The translations under genes and the position numbers were made by a program. A stretch of DNA of 64,000 nucleotides from Pseudomonadota bacterium. GTDB taxonomy: Bacteria; Pseudomonadota; Gammaproteobacteria; Acidiferrobacterales; Acidiferrobacteraceae. This document shows, piece by piece, positions 9,879 through 19,554 of this stretch (the first letter of the stretch is position 1; each line of letters starts with the position of its first letter). The stretch covers positions 1 to 64,000 of the forward strand of contig JAJYGP010000014.1 of NCBI GenBank assembly GCA_021785035.1, given 5' to 3'. The notes beneath the pieces are model-generated. The model was given only the letters and a program-made list of their open reading frames with translations. It made no database searches and had not been told where the DNA came from.

Positions 9879-10445
9879 CTATGAGGCCTTATGAGCCGCG
9901 AGCAGGGCACGATAGCGGGGCGAAATGGCCTGATGCGGGAAAAACGTGTGCACGGTGCTTATCGGTAGCTGAGTCAGTGGTGGAAAAGTGAAGTCCGTGG
10001 TGCGCGCTTCAGCGTGGCACGCGATGCAACTTGCAACGCGGCCGTACGCTATCACCTGGCCATTCGGTTTATAGGCGGCCATAAGCCAGTTGCGGTCCGC
10101 CCTGTCGTAGCCCGGCACCTTCAGCATCGCGGTCACCGTCTTTAGCACCTTATGTTCGTCAAAGTTTTCCTTAATATAGAGGCTTCCCGCCGGGAAACGC
10201 CGGACATGCCTCACGCCTCGCGCCGCGCCCTTCACCGCGATGGAATTAGCCCGATCTATGGTGTAGTAATCTGCCATCCGCGATCCATACATCCACAGAT
10301 GGCTCCCGGGAAGCAAGGCCCCTCGGGTCTCGAGGGCTTGGACCTCCTTAAAAAGGGTCGCGGCCTTGGGTACCTTCACAGCAGCAGATACCGCGACTGG
10401 AGCCATGATCGCCGCTAATACCACAACCTTACGCCAATAACGCAT
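9879..10445 (-). CDS. cytochrome P460-family haem protein, exported
   Basis: Start refined to MRYWRKVVVLAAIMAPVAVSAAV (signal peptide). C-terminal CIACH haem motif and P460-like GSLYIKENFDE and NWLMAAYKPNGQV segments. Confidence 0.75.
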   Translation of the reverse strand: MRYWRKVVVLAAIMAPVAVSAAVKVPKAATLFKEVQALETRGALLPGSHLWMYGSRMADYYTIDRANSIAVKGAARGVRHVRRFPAGSLYIKENFDEHKVLKTVTAMLKVPGYDRADRNWLMAAYKPNGQVIAYGRVASCIACHAEARTTDFTFPPLTQLPISTVHTFFPHQAISPRYRALLAAHKAS

Positions 10446-10743
10446 GGGTCTTCCTTGTGACACCATAACCTCCCTCGCAAGAGCTTTGAGTGGGTTCATC
10501 ATTGCGCCGAGCTTGCCGTCTGTCAACGGGCACCGGTCTCGCCCTGATCGCGTCCCGGAGCAAGCGGCTGACACCGGGGCATTCGGCGCAAAGGGGGTCC
10601 TCGGCACACGTTCCCCATCGGGCCTTGCAAGAAAGACCGTGTTAGGATCTCGCTTCGTTACTGCCGTATGATACCGGCCATGAGACCTATTGAGGAGGAC
10701 GTGTGGCGTTCGAAAAGACGCTAGCGCTTCGGTGTCGCGCGTG

Positions 10744-12810
10744 ATGCCTACAGACTTAAAAAGGCCCGCGCTCTATATCAATCGCGAGCTGAGCCTGCTC
10801 GCGTTTAATCGGCGCGTGCTTGAACAAGCCAAAGACCAAACCTTACCGCTGCTGGAGCGGCTGCGGTTCCTGTGCATTTCGAGCACAAACCTAGATGAGT
10901 TCTTCGAGGTCCGGGTAGCCGGACTCCAGCAACGGGTTGAATTGGCTGCAACCGCCTTGTCGCCCGACGACATGACGGCGCGTGAAACCCTGCAAGCCGT
11001 GCGCCAGGAGGCCTTGGCCCTAGTCGAAGATCAATACCGGGTTTTAAATGAACTACTCATCCCAGAACTTGCTGCCGCCCAGATCCATATCATAAAACGC
11101 GATAACTGGACCGAGGCCCAAGACGAGTGGTTGCGGCGATATTTCGAAAACGACCTTCTGCCGATACTGAGCCCTTTAGGTCTCGATCCCGCCCACCCTT
11201 TCCCGCGCATCTTAAACAAAAGCCTCAACTTTATTGTTCCCTTGGATGGCCGAGACGCTTTCGGCCGCCATAGCGGCATGGCTATCGTTCAGGCACCCCG
11301 AGCCCTAGCACGGGTCATTGCCCTGCCAAGCCCCCATCGATCAATCCATCAATTTGTTCTGTTATCGTCCGTGATTCATGCCTATGTGGATCGTTTGTTC
11401 CCGGGCATGAAGGTACTGGGCTGCTACCAATTTCGCGTCACGCGTAATAGCGATCTCTATATCGAAGACGAGGAGGTCGACGACATTCTACGCGCCGTCC
11501 AAGGGGAGATCGCCTCGCGCCGTTATGGTGATGCCGTTCGCTTGGAGGTGTCTCGGGAATGCCCCGAGACCACAAGCAACTTCTTGTTGCGGCAATTTGG
11601 TCTCGGGCCGGAAGACTTATACGCCGTCAACGGTCCCGTCAATCTTAATCGACTCGGCGAAATCTACGACCCGGTCGATCGGCCGGAACTCAAATATGGC
11701 GCCTTTGTGCCGGGCGTCCCCCGCCATATTAGCCAAAGCCCGGATATCTTTGCGGCGATTAGGCGTAGTGACACGATCTTGCACCACCCGTTTGAGTCCT
11801 TTCTCCCAGTCGCTGAATTCGTTCAACAAGCGGCAGCCGATCCACGGGTGCTTGCCATCAAACAGACTATGTACCGCACCGGTCCAGACTCGGTGATAGT
11901 CGATTCCCTGGTTCAAGCCGCTCATGCCGGCAAAGAGGTCACGGTCGTAATCGAACTTCGGGCGCGGTTCGATGAGGCAGACAATATTGCCCTCGCCACG
12001 CGCCTCCAAGAGGCGGGCGCCCATGTCCTTTACGGCGTGGTCGGATTTAAGACCCATGCCAAAATGGCCTTGGTGGTCCGCCGCGAGAACGCCGGGCTTC
12101 GCCGTTATGTCCATTTGGGTACCGGCAATTACCATTTGCGGACCGCCAAAACCTATACCGATTATGGCCTTTTGACATGCGACCCAGAGATTGGTGAGGA
12201 CGTGAACCACGTGTTTTTACAGCTTACGAGCCTCGGCACGGTGATCGGTTTGCGCAAGCTTGCCCAATCCCCGTTCTCTCTCCATGCCCATATGCTGTCC
12301 TTGATCGAACGTGAACGCCAGCATGCCTTAAACGGTAAACCCGCCCACATCATCCTGAAATTGAACGCTTTGACCGAGCCCGATGTTATCCAAGCGCTGT
12401 ATGGAGCCTCTATGGCCGGAGTTCGGATCCATTTGATTGTCCGCGGGATATGCTGTTTGCGTCCGGGCGTTCCCGGGGTCTCCGAAAAGATCCATGTTCG
12501 TTCCGTGATAGGTCGTTTTCTTGAGCACAGTCGCGTCTATTACTTCGCGAATGGCGGAAAAAAGGAACTATTCTGTGCCAGCGCTGACTGGATGGAGCGC
12601 AATTTTTTCCGGCGCGTCGAAATTTGCTTTCCGATTCAGCAGAAGCGTCTGAAAACCCGTATTCTGCGCGACCTTAAGTGTTACCTCAAAGACAATAGCC
12701 ACGCCTGGGTCTTGCAGGCAGACGGTCATTATCGCCGTCCACGACCGCGCAAGACCGGCCGGCGCGACGCCCAGGCCGAACTTCTATCGGAGCTTGCCGA
12801 CCGCTTCTAG
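10744..12810 (+). CDS. ppk1: polyphosphate kinase 1
   Basis: YINRELSLLAFNRRVLEQA, SSTNLDEFFEVRVAGL, HLGTGNYHLRTAKTYTDYGLLT. Confidence 0.97.
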   Translation: MPTDLKRPALYINRELSLLAFNRRVLEQAKDQTLPLLERLRFLCISSTNLDEFFEVRVAGLQQRVELAATALSPDDMTARETLQAVRQEALALVEDQYRVLNELLIPELAAAQIHIIKRDNWTEAQDEWLRRYFENDLLPILSPLGLDPAHPFPRILNKSLNFIVPLDGRDAFGRHSGMAIVQAPRALARVIALPSPHRSIHQFVLLSSVIHAYVDRLFPGMKVLGCYQFRVTRNSDLYIEDEEVDDILRAVQGEIASRRYGDAVRLEVSRECPETTSNFLLRQFGLGPEDLYAVNGPVNLNRLGEIYDPVDRPELKYGAFVPGVPRHISQSPDIFAAIRRSDTILHHPFESFLPVAEFVQQAAADPRVLAIKQTMYRTGPDSVIVDSLVQAAHAGKEVTVVIELRARFDEADNIALATRLQEAGAHVLYGVVGFKTHAKMALVVRRENAGLRRYVHLGTGNYHLRTAKTYTDYGLLTCDPEIGEDVNHVFLQLTSLGTVIGLRKLAQSPFSLHAHMLSLIERERQHALNGKPAHIILKLNALTEPDVIQALYGASMAGVRIHLIVRGICCLRPGVPGVSEKIHVRSVIGRFLEHSRVYYFANGGKKELFCASADWMERNFFRRVEICFPIQQKRLKTRILRDLKCYLKDNSHAWVLQADGHYRRPRPRKTGRRDAQAELLSELADRF

Positions 12811-12833
12811 GGCCCCCATGGCCACGCCAACGG

Positions 12834-14393
12834 CTATTCGGCGAGCAAGAATCGCACGCCGCTTTTCTTCATGTCGGAAAGCTCAGGACCAAGATCGCGC
12901 CGCAGCGCATCGCGCGCTGCCATACTGCGCGTTGGGGCGTGGATCTCCAAGACCGCGCCCCGCACAATGAGGCGAGGCGCGAGACTCGGACCTTGCTCTT
13001 CAAAACGAACTAAAGCGAGGGCCAGTCGTAAAAGAATGGCGAGCCGCACTACGCGTAGCCCGTAGTCGTGTTTTACCGAAGCGAGAGTCGCGCCTATCCA
13101 AGGGCCCCGCTGGAGACCCACAAGCGCCGCTAGCACCCGTTGATCGCGGTACGATACCCCGGCCATTTCCTGATGGGCCACAATATAAGCGCTGTGTTCT
13201 TGATAATTACGCGTATTGATCATAAGCCCGCAAGCGTGGAGCTGCGCCGCCCACTGGAGAATCTGGCCGTCCTCGGCAGATAGCCGCCAGACCTCCGCGA
13301 CCCCTTGAAACAGAGTCGCTGCCCGTTCCGCCACACGCGGACCGCGAGGTTCTGACCATTTCGCCGCGAGTTGCGCGATCACCTCGTCACGAATGTCGCT
13401 GCCCCCCAGTCGCCCCATAAGGTCTTGCAGTATTCCCTCGCGTAACGCCCCGCGCGCGACCTCCATGCGCTTCAACCCAAAGGCCTCAAAAAGAACGATC
13501 AAGATAGCCAAGCCGCCGGCAAAAACAGGAGCCCGTTCGCTGGCAAGCCCAGGTAACACAAGGCGATCAAAGTGTCTTTGGCGCAAGACACGCTCTTTAA
13601 TCTCATAAAGCCCAGGAAGCGTCAGAAATTGCGGCGCCAAACCGATCTCGCGACCGACACTTTCGACCGCCCGAATCGTTCCTGACGACCCGAGTACCTG
13701 CTGCCAGCGGACGGTCCGAAACCGGCTTTTAAGGGGCGCCAAGCGGTCATGAGCAAGCGCCTCGGCCTGGGCGAAGCGCGCCTCGGTCAGGACATGCCCG
13801 CGGAATACCCGATCCGTCAAGGTGACGCAGCCAATCGTCACGCTTTCCAGGATCTCGGGGCGCGGTCCCGCGCCCACGATGATTTCGGTGCTACCGCCGC
13901 CAATATCCATAACCAAGGTGGTGGAGCCGGGGCTGATAACAGGACTTACGCCGCGGTAAATGAGTCGGGCCTCTTCGACACCCGAGATGACATCGATAGG
14001 AACACCGAGCTTGAGGGAAGCCTTATGAAGGAAAAGCTCACCACCCTTGGCTTGCCGTAGAGTATTGGTTCCTACGGCCCGGATCAGCTCAGGGTGCCAG
14101 AGGGCCAGGCGTTGGCCAAATCGCCGCAGGCACCCCAAAGCGGCCTTTTGCGCCGCGGGTTTGATGTGACCCTGGCGATCGAGCCCGGACCCAAAACGCA
14201 GCATTTCGCGCAGTCTATCGACCGCGACCGTTTTGCCATCCTCGACCTTTGCGATCACGAGATGAAAACTATTCGATCCCAAATCCACGGCCGCAATGAT
14301 CGGCGCTCGGTTTCGAATCGCGCGTTTCACGATCTTTTTCGGAACGACCGCTTTTTTGGCACCGGCCTTCGGCATATCCTGAACATCCTTCAT
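12834..14393 (-). CDS. ppx: exopolyphosphatase, Ppx/GppA family
   Basis: IIAAVDLGSNSFHLVIAKVEDG, VMDIGGGSTEIIVG. Start chosen at ATG 14393; exact start uncertain. Confidence 0.93.
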   Translation of the reverse strand: MKDVQDMPKAGAKKAVVPKKIVKRAIRNRAPIIAAVDLGSNSFHLVIAKVEDGKTVAVDRLREMLRFGSGLDRQGHIKPAAQKAALGCLRRFGQRLALWHPELIRAVGTNTLRQAKGGELFLHKASLKLGVPIDVISGVEEARLIYRGVSPVISPGSTTLVMDIGGGSTEIIVGAGPRPEILESVTIGCVTLTDRVFRGHVLTEARFAQAEALAHDRLAPLKSRFRTVRWQQVLGSSGTIRAVESVGREIGLAPQFLTLPGLYEIKERVLRQRHFDRLVLPGLASERAPVFAGGLAILIVLFEAFGLKRMEVARGALREGILQDLMGRLGGSDIRDEVIAQLAAKWSEPRGPRVAERAATLFQGVAEVWRLSAEDGQILQWAAQLHACGLMINTRNYQEHSAYIVAHQEMAGVSYRDQRVLAALVGLQRGPWIGATLASVKHDYGLRVVRLAILLRLALALVRFEEQGPSLAPRLIVRGAVLEIHAPTRSMAARDALRRDLGPELSDMKKSGVRFLLAE

Positions 14394-14615
14394 CGGCGGA
14401 TCCCGGCCAGTGTGTCGAATCGCTTCGGCAATAACAAGCCACGGGTTTAATACCGAGCGGCACGCGACCATAGATCGAGGATCCGGCGACTTATCGAGCG
14501 TGCCGCAAGCGCCGGCGCCATGAGCATCGTAAAGACCGGCCCGCGTCTTGCCGGGTCTGCGCAAACCGATACAGCGACACCCCGTTGCGTCTCTTGTCTT
14601 GGTATGCTTATAGCC

Positions 14616-15839
14616 ATGTCATCTATGCGCCCGCTGCCGCAATCCTCCGATACCCTAAGGCCCGGCCTGATCGCCTTTCTGTCATTGATGGCCGGGGCTA
14701 CGGTCGCCAACCTTTACTACAGCCAACCATTGCTTGGGCAAATCGCGCGCACCTTTCACGCGTCCCCAGAGCACGTTGGTCTGGTTGCCGTCATGACCCA
14801 GATCGGCTATGCCCTCGGACTGATGCTCGTGGTGCCGCTCGGCGATGGACAAGAACGCAAGCGCCTCATCACGTCCATGACAGGGTTGATCGCGATCACG
14901 CTCGCGGCCGTAGCCCTGGCGCCAAGTTTCCCGATGCTCTTGATCTTCTGTCTTCTCATGGGGGCCGCCACCACCGTACCTCAGCTCGTAGTGCCCTATG
15001 CCGCCACAGTCGCTCCGGCCGCAGAGCGTGGCCGCGCGGTAGGCCTCGTGATGGGCGGCCTGCTGGTCGGGATCGTCATAGCGCGCAGCGTGAGCGGCTT
15101 CGCCGCGTTTCTCGGATGGCGGGTGATCTACGGGATAGCGGCGGGCGCTATGGCTCTTCTCGCCGTGACATCCGCGGTTTTGCTGCCCAAGCAGAGGCCG
15201 ACCGGACATATCCCCTACTCGACCCTATTTCCGTCTTTGTATGTCCTTTGGCGCAAAGAACCCATCCTGCGTCTTCACGCCTTTCTTGGAGCGATGGGAT
15301 TCGCCGCCTTTAGCTGTTTTTGGACGGCGCTCATTTTTCATTTTGGGCACATCTTTCCTCAGCACGCGAGTTACACGGTCGCCGTCATGGGGCTTTTCGG
15401 AACCGCCGGGGCGCTTGCCGCACCCTTGTCAGGAAAACTATCGGATAGACTAAGCGCCCGCGTGGTAAACGGCGTAGCTTTGCTGCTGGTTTTCACCTCC
15501 TTTTTGATTTTCTGGCGCGCCCACAGCTCGCTTCTTCTCGTGGCCTGCGGCGTCATACTCTTGGATGCCGGCGTCCAGGGAAGCCATATTTCCAATCAAA
15601 CACGCATCTACGCACTCCACGCCGACAAACGGAACCGTCTGACCGCGCTTTATATGACAAGCTACTTTATCGGCGGCTCGATCGGCTCTTTGGTTGGAAG
15701 TCTTGCGTGGCAGCGGGGAGGATGGCCCGCGGTATGTGTCAGCGGGTGCGTGTTCGCGCTGGCAGCGCTTGTCCGGCTCTATTGGGGAGTCACCAAAACC
15801 CAAGAGCCCAGCCGGTCTTTAAGCGCCGACAGAGAATAA
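14616..15839 (+). CDS. MFS transporter
   Basis: About 12 hydrophobic segments; GATVANLYYSQPLLGQIARTFHASPEHVG and VPLGDGQERKRLI motifs. Upstream starts are possible. Confidence 0.88.
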   Translation: MSSMRPLPQSSDTLRPGLIAFLSLMAGATVANLYYSQPLLGQIARTFHASPEHVGLVAVMTQIGYALGLMLVVPLGDGQERKRLITSMTGLIAITLAAVALAPSFPMLLIFCLLMGAATTVPQLVVPYAATVAPAAERGRAVGLVMGGLLVGIVIARSVSGFAAFLGWRVIYGIAAGAMALLAVTSAVLLPKQRPTGHIPYSTLFPSLYVLWRKEPILRLHAFLGAMGFAAFSCFWTALIFHFGHIFPQHASYTVAVMGLFGTAGALAAPLSGKLSDRLSARVVNGVALLLVFTSFLIFWRAHSSLLLVACGVILLDAGVQGSHISNQTRIYALHADKRNRLTALYMTSYFIGGSIGSLVGSLAWQRGGWPAVCVSGCVFALAALVRLYWGVTKTQEPSRSLSADRE

Positions 15840-15961
15840 AGAACGATTCGACCGTTGGTAAGGATGGTTCCCCGTGTGAAGCGCGAACCCCGCGGCGACG
15901 CGGCGTCCTCGCGTACCGTTGCCTCATAATGTCACCCGTGATGCGCCTTTTTGCACAGCCC

Positions 15962-16159
15962 TTAGGTGTGGGCTCCGTGCGAAAAGGCCCATATGACAAT
16001 GAGCAGCATGACGATAATATAGGCGCGAAGGGCCCAGAAGACCACCTGTTGCCAGCCCTTAAGGGCCTTTGCGCCGACTTCCGGCAAGGCCCGATCCCAG
16101 CCTTCTTCACGCAATAAGCGAGCGATTTCGGAAGCATCTATTTCTTGGCTCCGCTTCAT
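15962..16159 (-). CDS. small single-TM protein, 65 aa, translationally coupled to the NRAMP-like gene
   Basis: ATG at 16159 overlaps the upstream TGA (ATGA). C-terminal hydrophobic helix VVFWALRAYIIVMLLIVIWAF. Confidence 0.65.
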   Translation of the reverse strand: MKRSQEIDASEIARLLREEGWDRALPEVGAKALKGWQQVVFWALRAYIIVMLLIVIWAFSHGAHT

Positions 16160-17613
16160 GTCGTACCTCCGAATAGATGCGGAAAGACCGTAGCCAGACC
16201 GTAAAGACCATTACAGATTATCAGCATGATCATGATCAGAACCGCTATCGTATTCCGGCGGCGAGAATTGGCGTAGGGCCCCATCAATTCCTCGTCGTTC
16301 ACAAGCATAAGGAGAAATAGCATGGCTGCCGGCATAAAAATCGTGGCAATGACCTGAACTGTGATGTTCAAGAAGCCAAGCGGCACATGCGGCAACATCA
16401 CAACCCCCGCCGCTACCGCCGAACCGACCACAGCCGGGGCATAGAAGGCCCACGCCTGGCGCGGGGCATCGTTTAGCGAACGCGGGAGATCCAAGGCCTC
16501 GCCTACTGCCCAGGCGGTGCTGGCCGTAATGACGATTGACGCAATAAGACCGGCTTCCATAAGGCCGAGCGCAAAAAGGTCCATGGCCCAGTCCCCCACG
16601 CGGTTCTTCAGTGCGTTCAATATCCCGTTCACGTTGAGGCTCGCAGCATTGGGCAACGCATGCAAATGTTGACCCGTCAAAATAATAATCGCCATGGCGA
16701 CAACCACCATGCCGGTAACGCCCAGCATGAGGTCACGGCGACTGGCGGCAATGTCGTGCGGCAAAAGCCCCTTATCGACGATGCAGGATTGCTGAAAAAA
16801 GAGCTGCCAAGGCGCTATCGTAGTGCCAATATTGGCCGACAAAAGGACTAGGAAGCCCGCCGATAAAAGGCCACCTGGCACCAGCCAGTTCGCTCCCACG
16901 AAGGCCGACCCCACGGCCGACCAGTTAGGGTGGGAAAAAAGCGCCAAGGGCACGAAGATGAGGTTGAGGGCGGCAATAAAAAGCGCGATGCGCTCCCATG
17001 TCCAGTAACGCAAAAACACCAATACGAAGCTAACAAAAACCAATGTAAGTGGGATCGTCAGCCAGTAAGATAACCCGAAGACCTCGCCACCTACGCGTAC
17101 TCCTATAAATTCGGTCATCAGCGTCAAAATGTTGGCAATCACAAGGTCAACGATCGAAAAGATCCCCCAGAAGGCCCCATAACGCTTCCAAATCAGTTCG
17201 GCATGGCCGCGGCGCGTAACGGCACCTAGGCGAATGGTCATTTCTTGAACAAAATAGGCGATAAAGCCGAGCGGGATCATAATCGGTAGAAAGATCCCGA
17301 GCCCGTAGGCTGCGCCGGTCTGGGAATAGGTAATAACGCCCCCGGCATCATTATCCCCCAGCATCACCAAAAGGCCGGGGCCCAGCAAAGCCAGCCAAAG
17401 AGCGAATCGGTTGCGAAAGGTTTTGGGGGCTTGGCGGAGGCGAGCAATATGCAGTCGATCCTGCACTCGCACCAAAAGCGCCTCAGGGACCCCAGGGTCG
17501 TCTTGAGTACCCGGCGGCACCTTAGCGCTCGCCCGGCGTTCGATCTGCCGCGCCTGCGCTGCTCTGGCGCGCAAAAGCGCGGCTCGTATTGACTGAAGAA
17601 CATGCACCTGCAT
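16156..17613 (-). CDS. divergent NRAMP-family metal ion transporter
   Basis: Multi-TM; LGPGLLVMLGDNDAGGVITYSQTGAAYG aligns with NRAMP TM1 and NIGTTIAPWQLFFQQS with TM6. Confidence 0.85.
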   Translation of the reverse strand: MQVHVLQSIRAALLRARAAQARQIERRASAKVPPGTQDDPGVPEALLVRVQDRLHIARLRQAPKTFRNRFALWLALLGPGLLVMLGDNDAGGVITYSQTGAAYGLGIFLPIMIPLGFIAYFVQEMTIRLGAVTRRGHAELIWKRYGAFWGIFSIVDLVIANILTLMTEFIGVRVGGEVFGLSYWLTIPLTLVFVSFVLVFLRYWTWERIALFIAALNLIFVPLALFSHPNWSAVGSAFVGANWLVPGGLLSAGFLVLLSANIGTTIAPWQLFFQQSCIVDKGLLPHDIAASRRDLMLGVTGMVVVAMAIIILTGQHLHALPNAASLNVNGILNALKNRVGDWAMDLFALGLMEAGLIASIVITASTAWAVGEALDLPRSLNDAPRQAWAFYAPAVVGSAVAAGVVMLPHVPLGFLNITVQVIATIFMPAAMLFLLMLVNDEELMGPYANSRRRNTIAVLIMIMLIICNGLYGLATVFPHLFGGTT

Positions 17614-17734
17614 GAATGGTATTCCCTTGTCTTCAAGACGAGACCGCAGGCGTGCGCCGGAGGCGCACAGGACCTCGTTTTGTCTTAACTATACAAGATG
17701 GGTAGGGTTACAGAAGTATCCCGGGCCCTGCCAA

Positions 17735-17783
17735 CCTAAAGGAGGACAGCGGCCCAGGTAGTGGGGCGAGGCCAACCTTTAGG
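17735..17783. repeat. inverted repeat CCTAAAGG/CCTTTAGG in the NRAMP-like gene leader region
   Basis: CCTAAAGG (17735-17742) and CCTTTAGG (17776-17783) are reverse complements flanking a GC-rich loop. Confidence 0.6.
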
Positions 17784-18219
17784 CGTTGCGTGTATCGCTA
17801 CTACTGCCCATTGAGGATAGGGGCCTCCTTAAGGTAAGCGGTCGTCCCGCGATGCGGGCTTTGTATCAGCCCCCACGAATTGTGTCAATCTTTAATAAAG
17901 ACGACTTGTTGGGGTCGACTCCCCCGGTATGACCGAAGGAATACAATGCGCCAAAAACAAGGCAAAACGCGTTCGCTGGGCTAAACGGTCCTCCTACTCC
18001 GCCGGTCCGGGAATCTCTAAATGGGGCCCAAACCCTACCCATAAGATCTCGGTCGCTTTTCGGCCTTGAGATCCTGCGCCAAAACACCAAGACCTGGTCT
18101 TCGCGGCCCGAAGAGACGGCCGCGCGAAACGCTAAATCGTGTTAATATGAGTCTATGCTTCTGACAGCTGACTCTACCGCGCGTCTTAGCGATTCCGTGC
18201 AGGATATCGTCGACCTCTC

Positions 18220-19056
18220 ATGAAAAGCCCTAAATCCCTACAGCCGCTCATAGAGGACGGGGTCATAGATCATGTGATTCGCCCGCTTAAAAGCGGCAAA
18301 GAAGCACAGATCTTTGTCGTATCGACCGCCGAAGGGATCCGTTGCGCCAAGGTTTACAAGGAGGCCAATAAACGTGGCTTTCGCCAAGCCGGCCTCTACC
18401 AGGAAGGGCGAACCGTCCGAAATTCACGGCGCAGTCGGGCGATGTCTAACGGCACCCGCTATGGGCGTCGAGAACAAGAAGAGGTATGGCAAAGTGCAGA
18501 GGTTGCCGCTCTTTTTGCGCTTGCCGAGGCCCAGGTACGCGTCCCCCGCCCCTACCTCTTTCTCGACGGCGTCCTCCTTATGGAGTTGATTGTCGATGAC
18601 CAAGGAAACGCCGCACCGCGATTAGCCGATGTCGAACTTACGGAACAACAGGCGCACAACTTTCACCAAACACTCATCACTAATATCGCGCGCATGCTCT
18701 GCGCTGGCATCGTCCATGGCGATTTGTCCGAATATAACATCCTGATCGACGCAACAGGGCCCGTTATTATCGATCTTCCGCAATCCGTTAATGCTTCGGC
18801 CAATAATAATGCGGCAGCATTTTTTGTGCGAGACATCGATCATCTTGCAACGTTCTTTGGGCGCTTTGCACCGGCCATCCTGAAGACGGATTACGGCCGC
18901 GAGATGTGGGTTCTCTATAAGAATGGCACGTTGAGGCCCGATACCCCGTTGACAGGACGATTCGTACCGGAAGCCGCTCCCGCTGATGTTGCTGCCGTTT
19001 TACGGGAAATCGATGCCGCGCGTATAGAGGAGGAATGGCGGCGCGCACAGCTTTGA
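18220..19056 (+). CDS. RIO1-like serine protein kinase
   Basis: GKEAQIFVVSTAEGIRCAKVYKE, GIVHGDLSEYNILID, VIIDLPQSVNASANNNAAAFFVRDIDHLATFF are RIO kinase motifs. Confidence 0.92.
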   Translation: MKSPKSLQPLIEDGVIDHVIRPLKSGKEAQIFVVSTAEGIRCAKVYKEANKRGFRQAGLYQEGRTVRNSRRSRAMSNGTRYGRREQEEVWQSAEVAALFALAEAQVRVPRPYLFLDGVLLMELIVDDQGNAAPRLADVELTEQQAHNFHQTLITNIARMLCAGIVHGDLSEYNILIDATGPVIIDLPQSVNASANNNAAAFFVRDIDHLATFFGRFAPAILKTDYGREMWVLYKNGTLRPDTPLTGRFVPEAAPADVAAVLREIDAARIEEEWRRAQL

Positions 19057-19335
19057 TCGATGCGTCAGCAAGCCTCGCTTGGCTGTTTGGATGAACGGGC
19101 AAGTTGTTTTTTAAAGCATCCCTTCGCGCCCGTACCGCTACGGCCCAAATAACGTCCTTTTCGATCGCCCTGACCATCGCCCTTCACGCTCGATCTCCTA
19201 GCAGAAAGACAAGGCGCTGAACTTAATGGTCGGTTTCGCCGAGGGCTTTGGGGGCTCGCGCTTTGCGTAACCCCAGGGCATGGGAGCGGCTATGGGCGCA
19301 AAAAAGCAGGCGGTTTGGTACAACCAGGAAGAGAT

Positions 19336-19423
19336 TGGCGGAGAGGGAGGGATTCGAACCCCCGGAAGGTTGCCCTTCAACGGTTTTCAAGACCGCCGCA
19401 TTCGACCGCTCTGCCACCTCTCC
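19336..19423 (-). tRNA. tRNA-Ser(UGA)
   Basis: Minus strand GGAGAGGTGGCAGAGCGGTCGAATGCGGCGGTCTTGAAAACCG...GGTTCGAATCCCTCCCTCTCCGCCA. Acceptor stem pairs, long variable arm, anticodon TGA, encoded CCA. Confidence 0.97.
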
Positions 19424-19554
19424 ACAGCGCAAGCATAACCTCTCGTCCCGTGGACTCCAACCCAAAGGACTGTTTGGGCAGCTAGACAAGCGTTGCTGAG
19501 TCTTTTAGTCTTGTTGGCGTCAGGATGACCTGACACTTGGAGGAGCGTCTTTAT

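Noticed and set aside
17614-17880. Definite M-box or yybP-ykoY riboswitch call
   Set aside because: Only fragmentary resemblance to either consensus by eye; left as an unclassified leader candidate.
17866-18090. 74-aa minus-strand ORF upstream of the NRAMP-like gene
   Set aside because: No recognisable homology and low-quality composition; region more likely regulatory.
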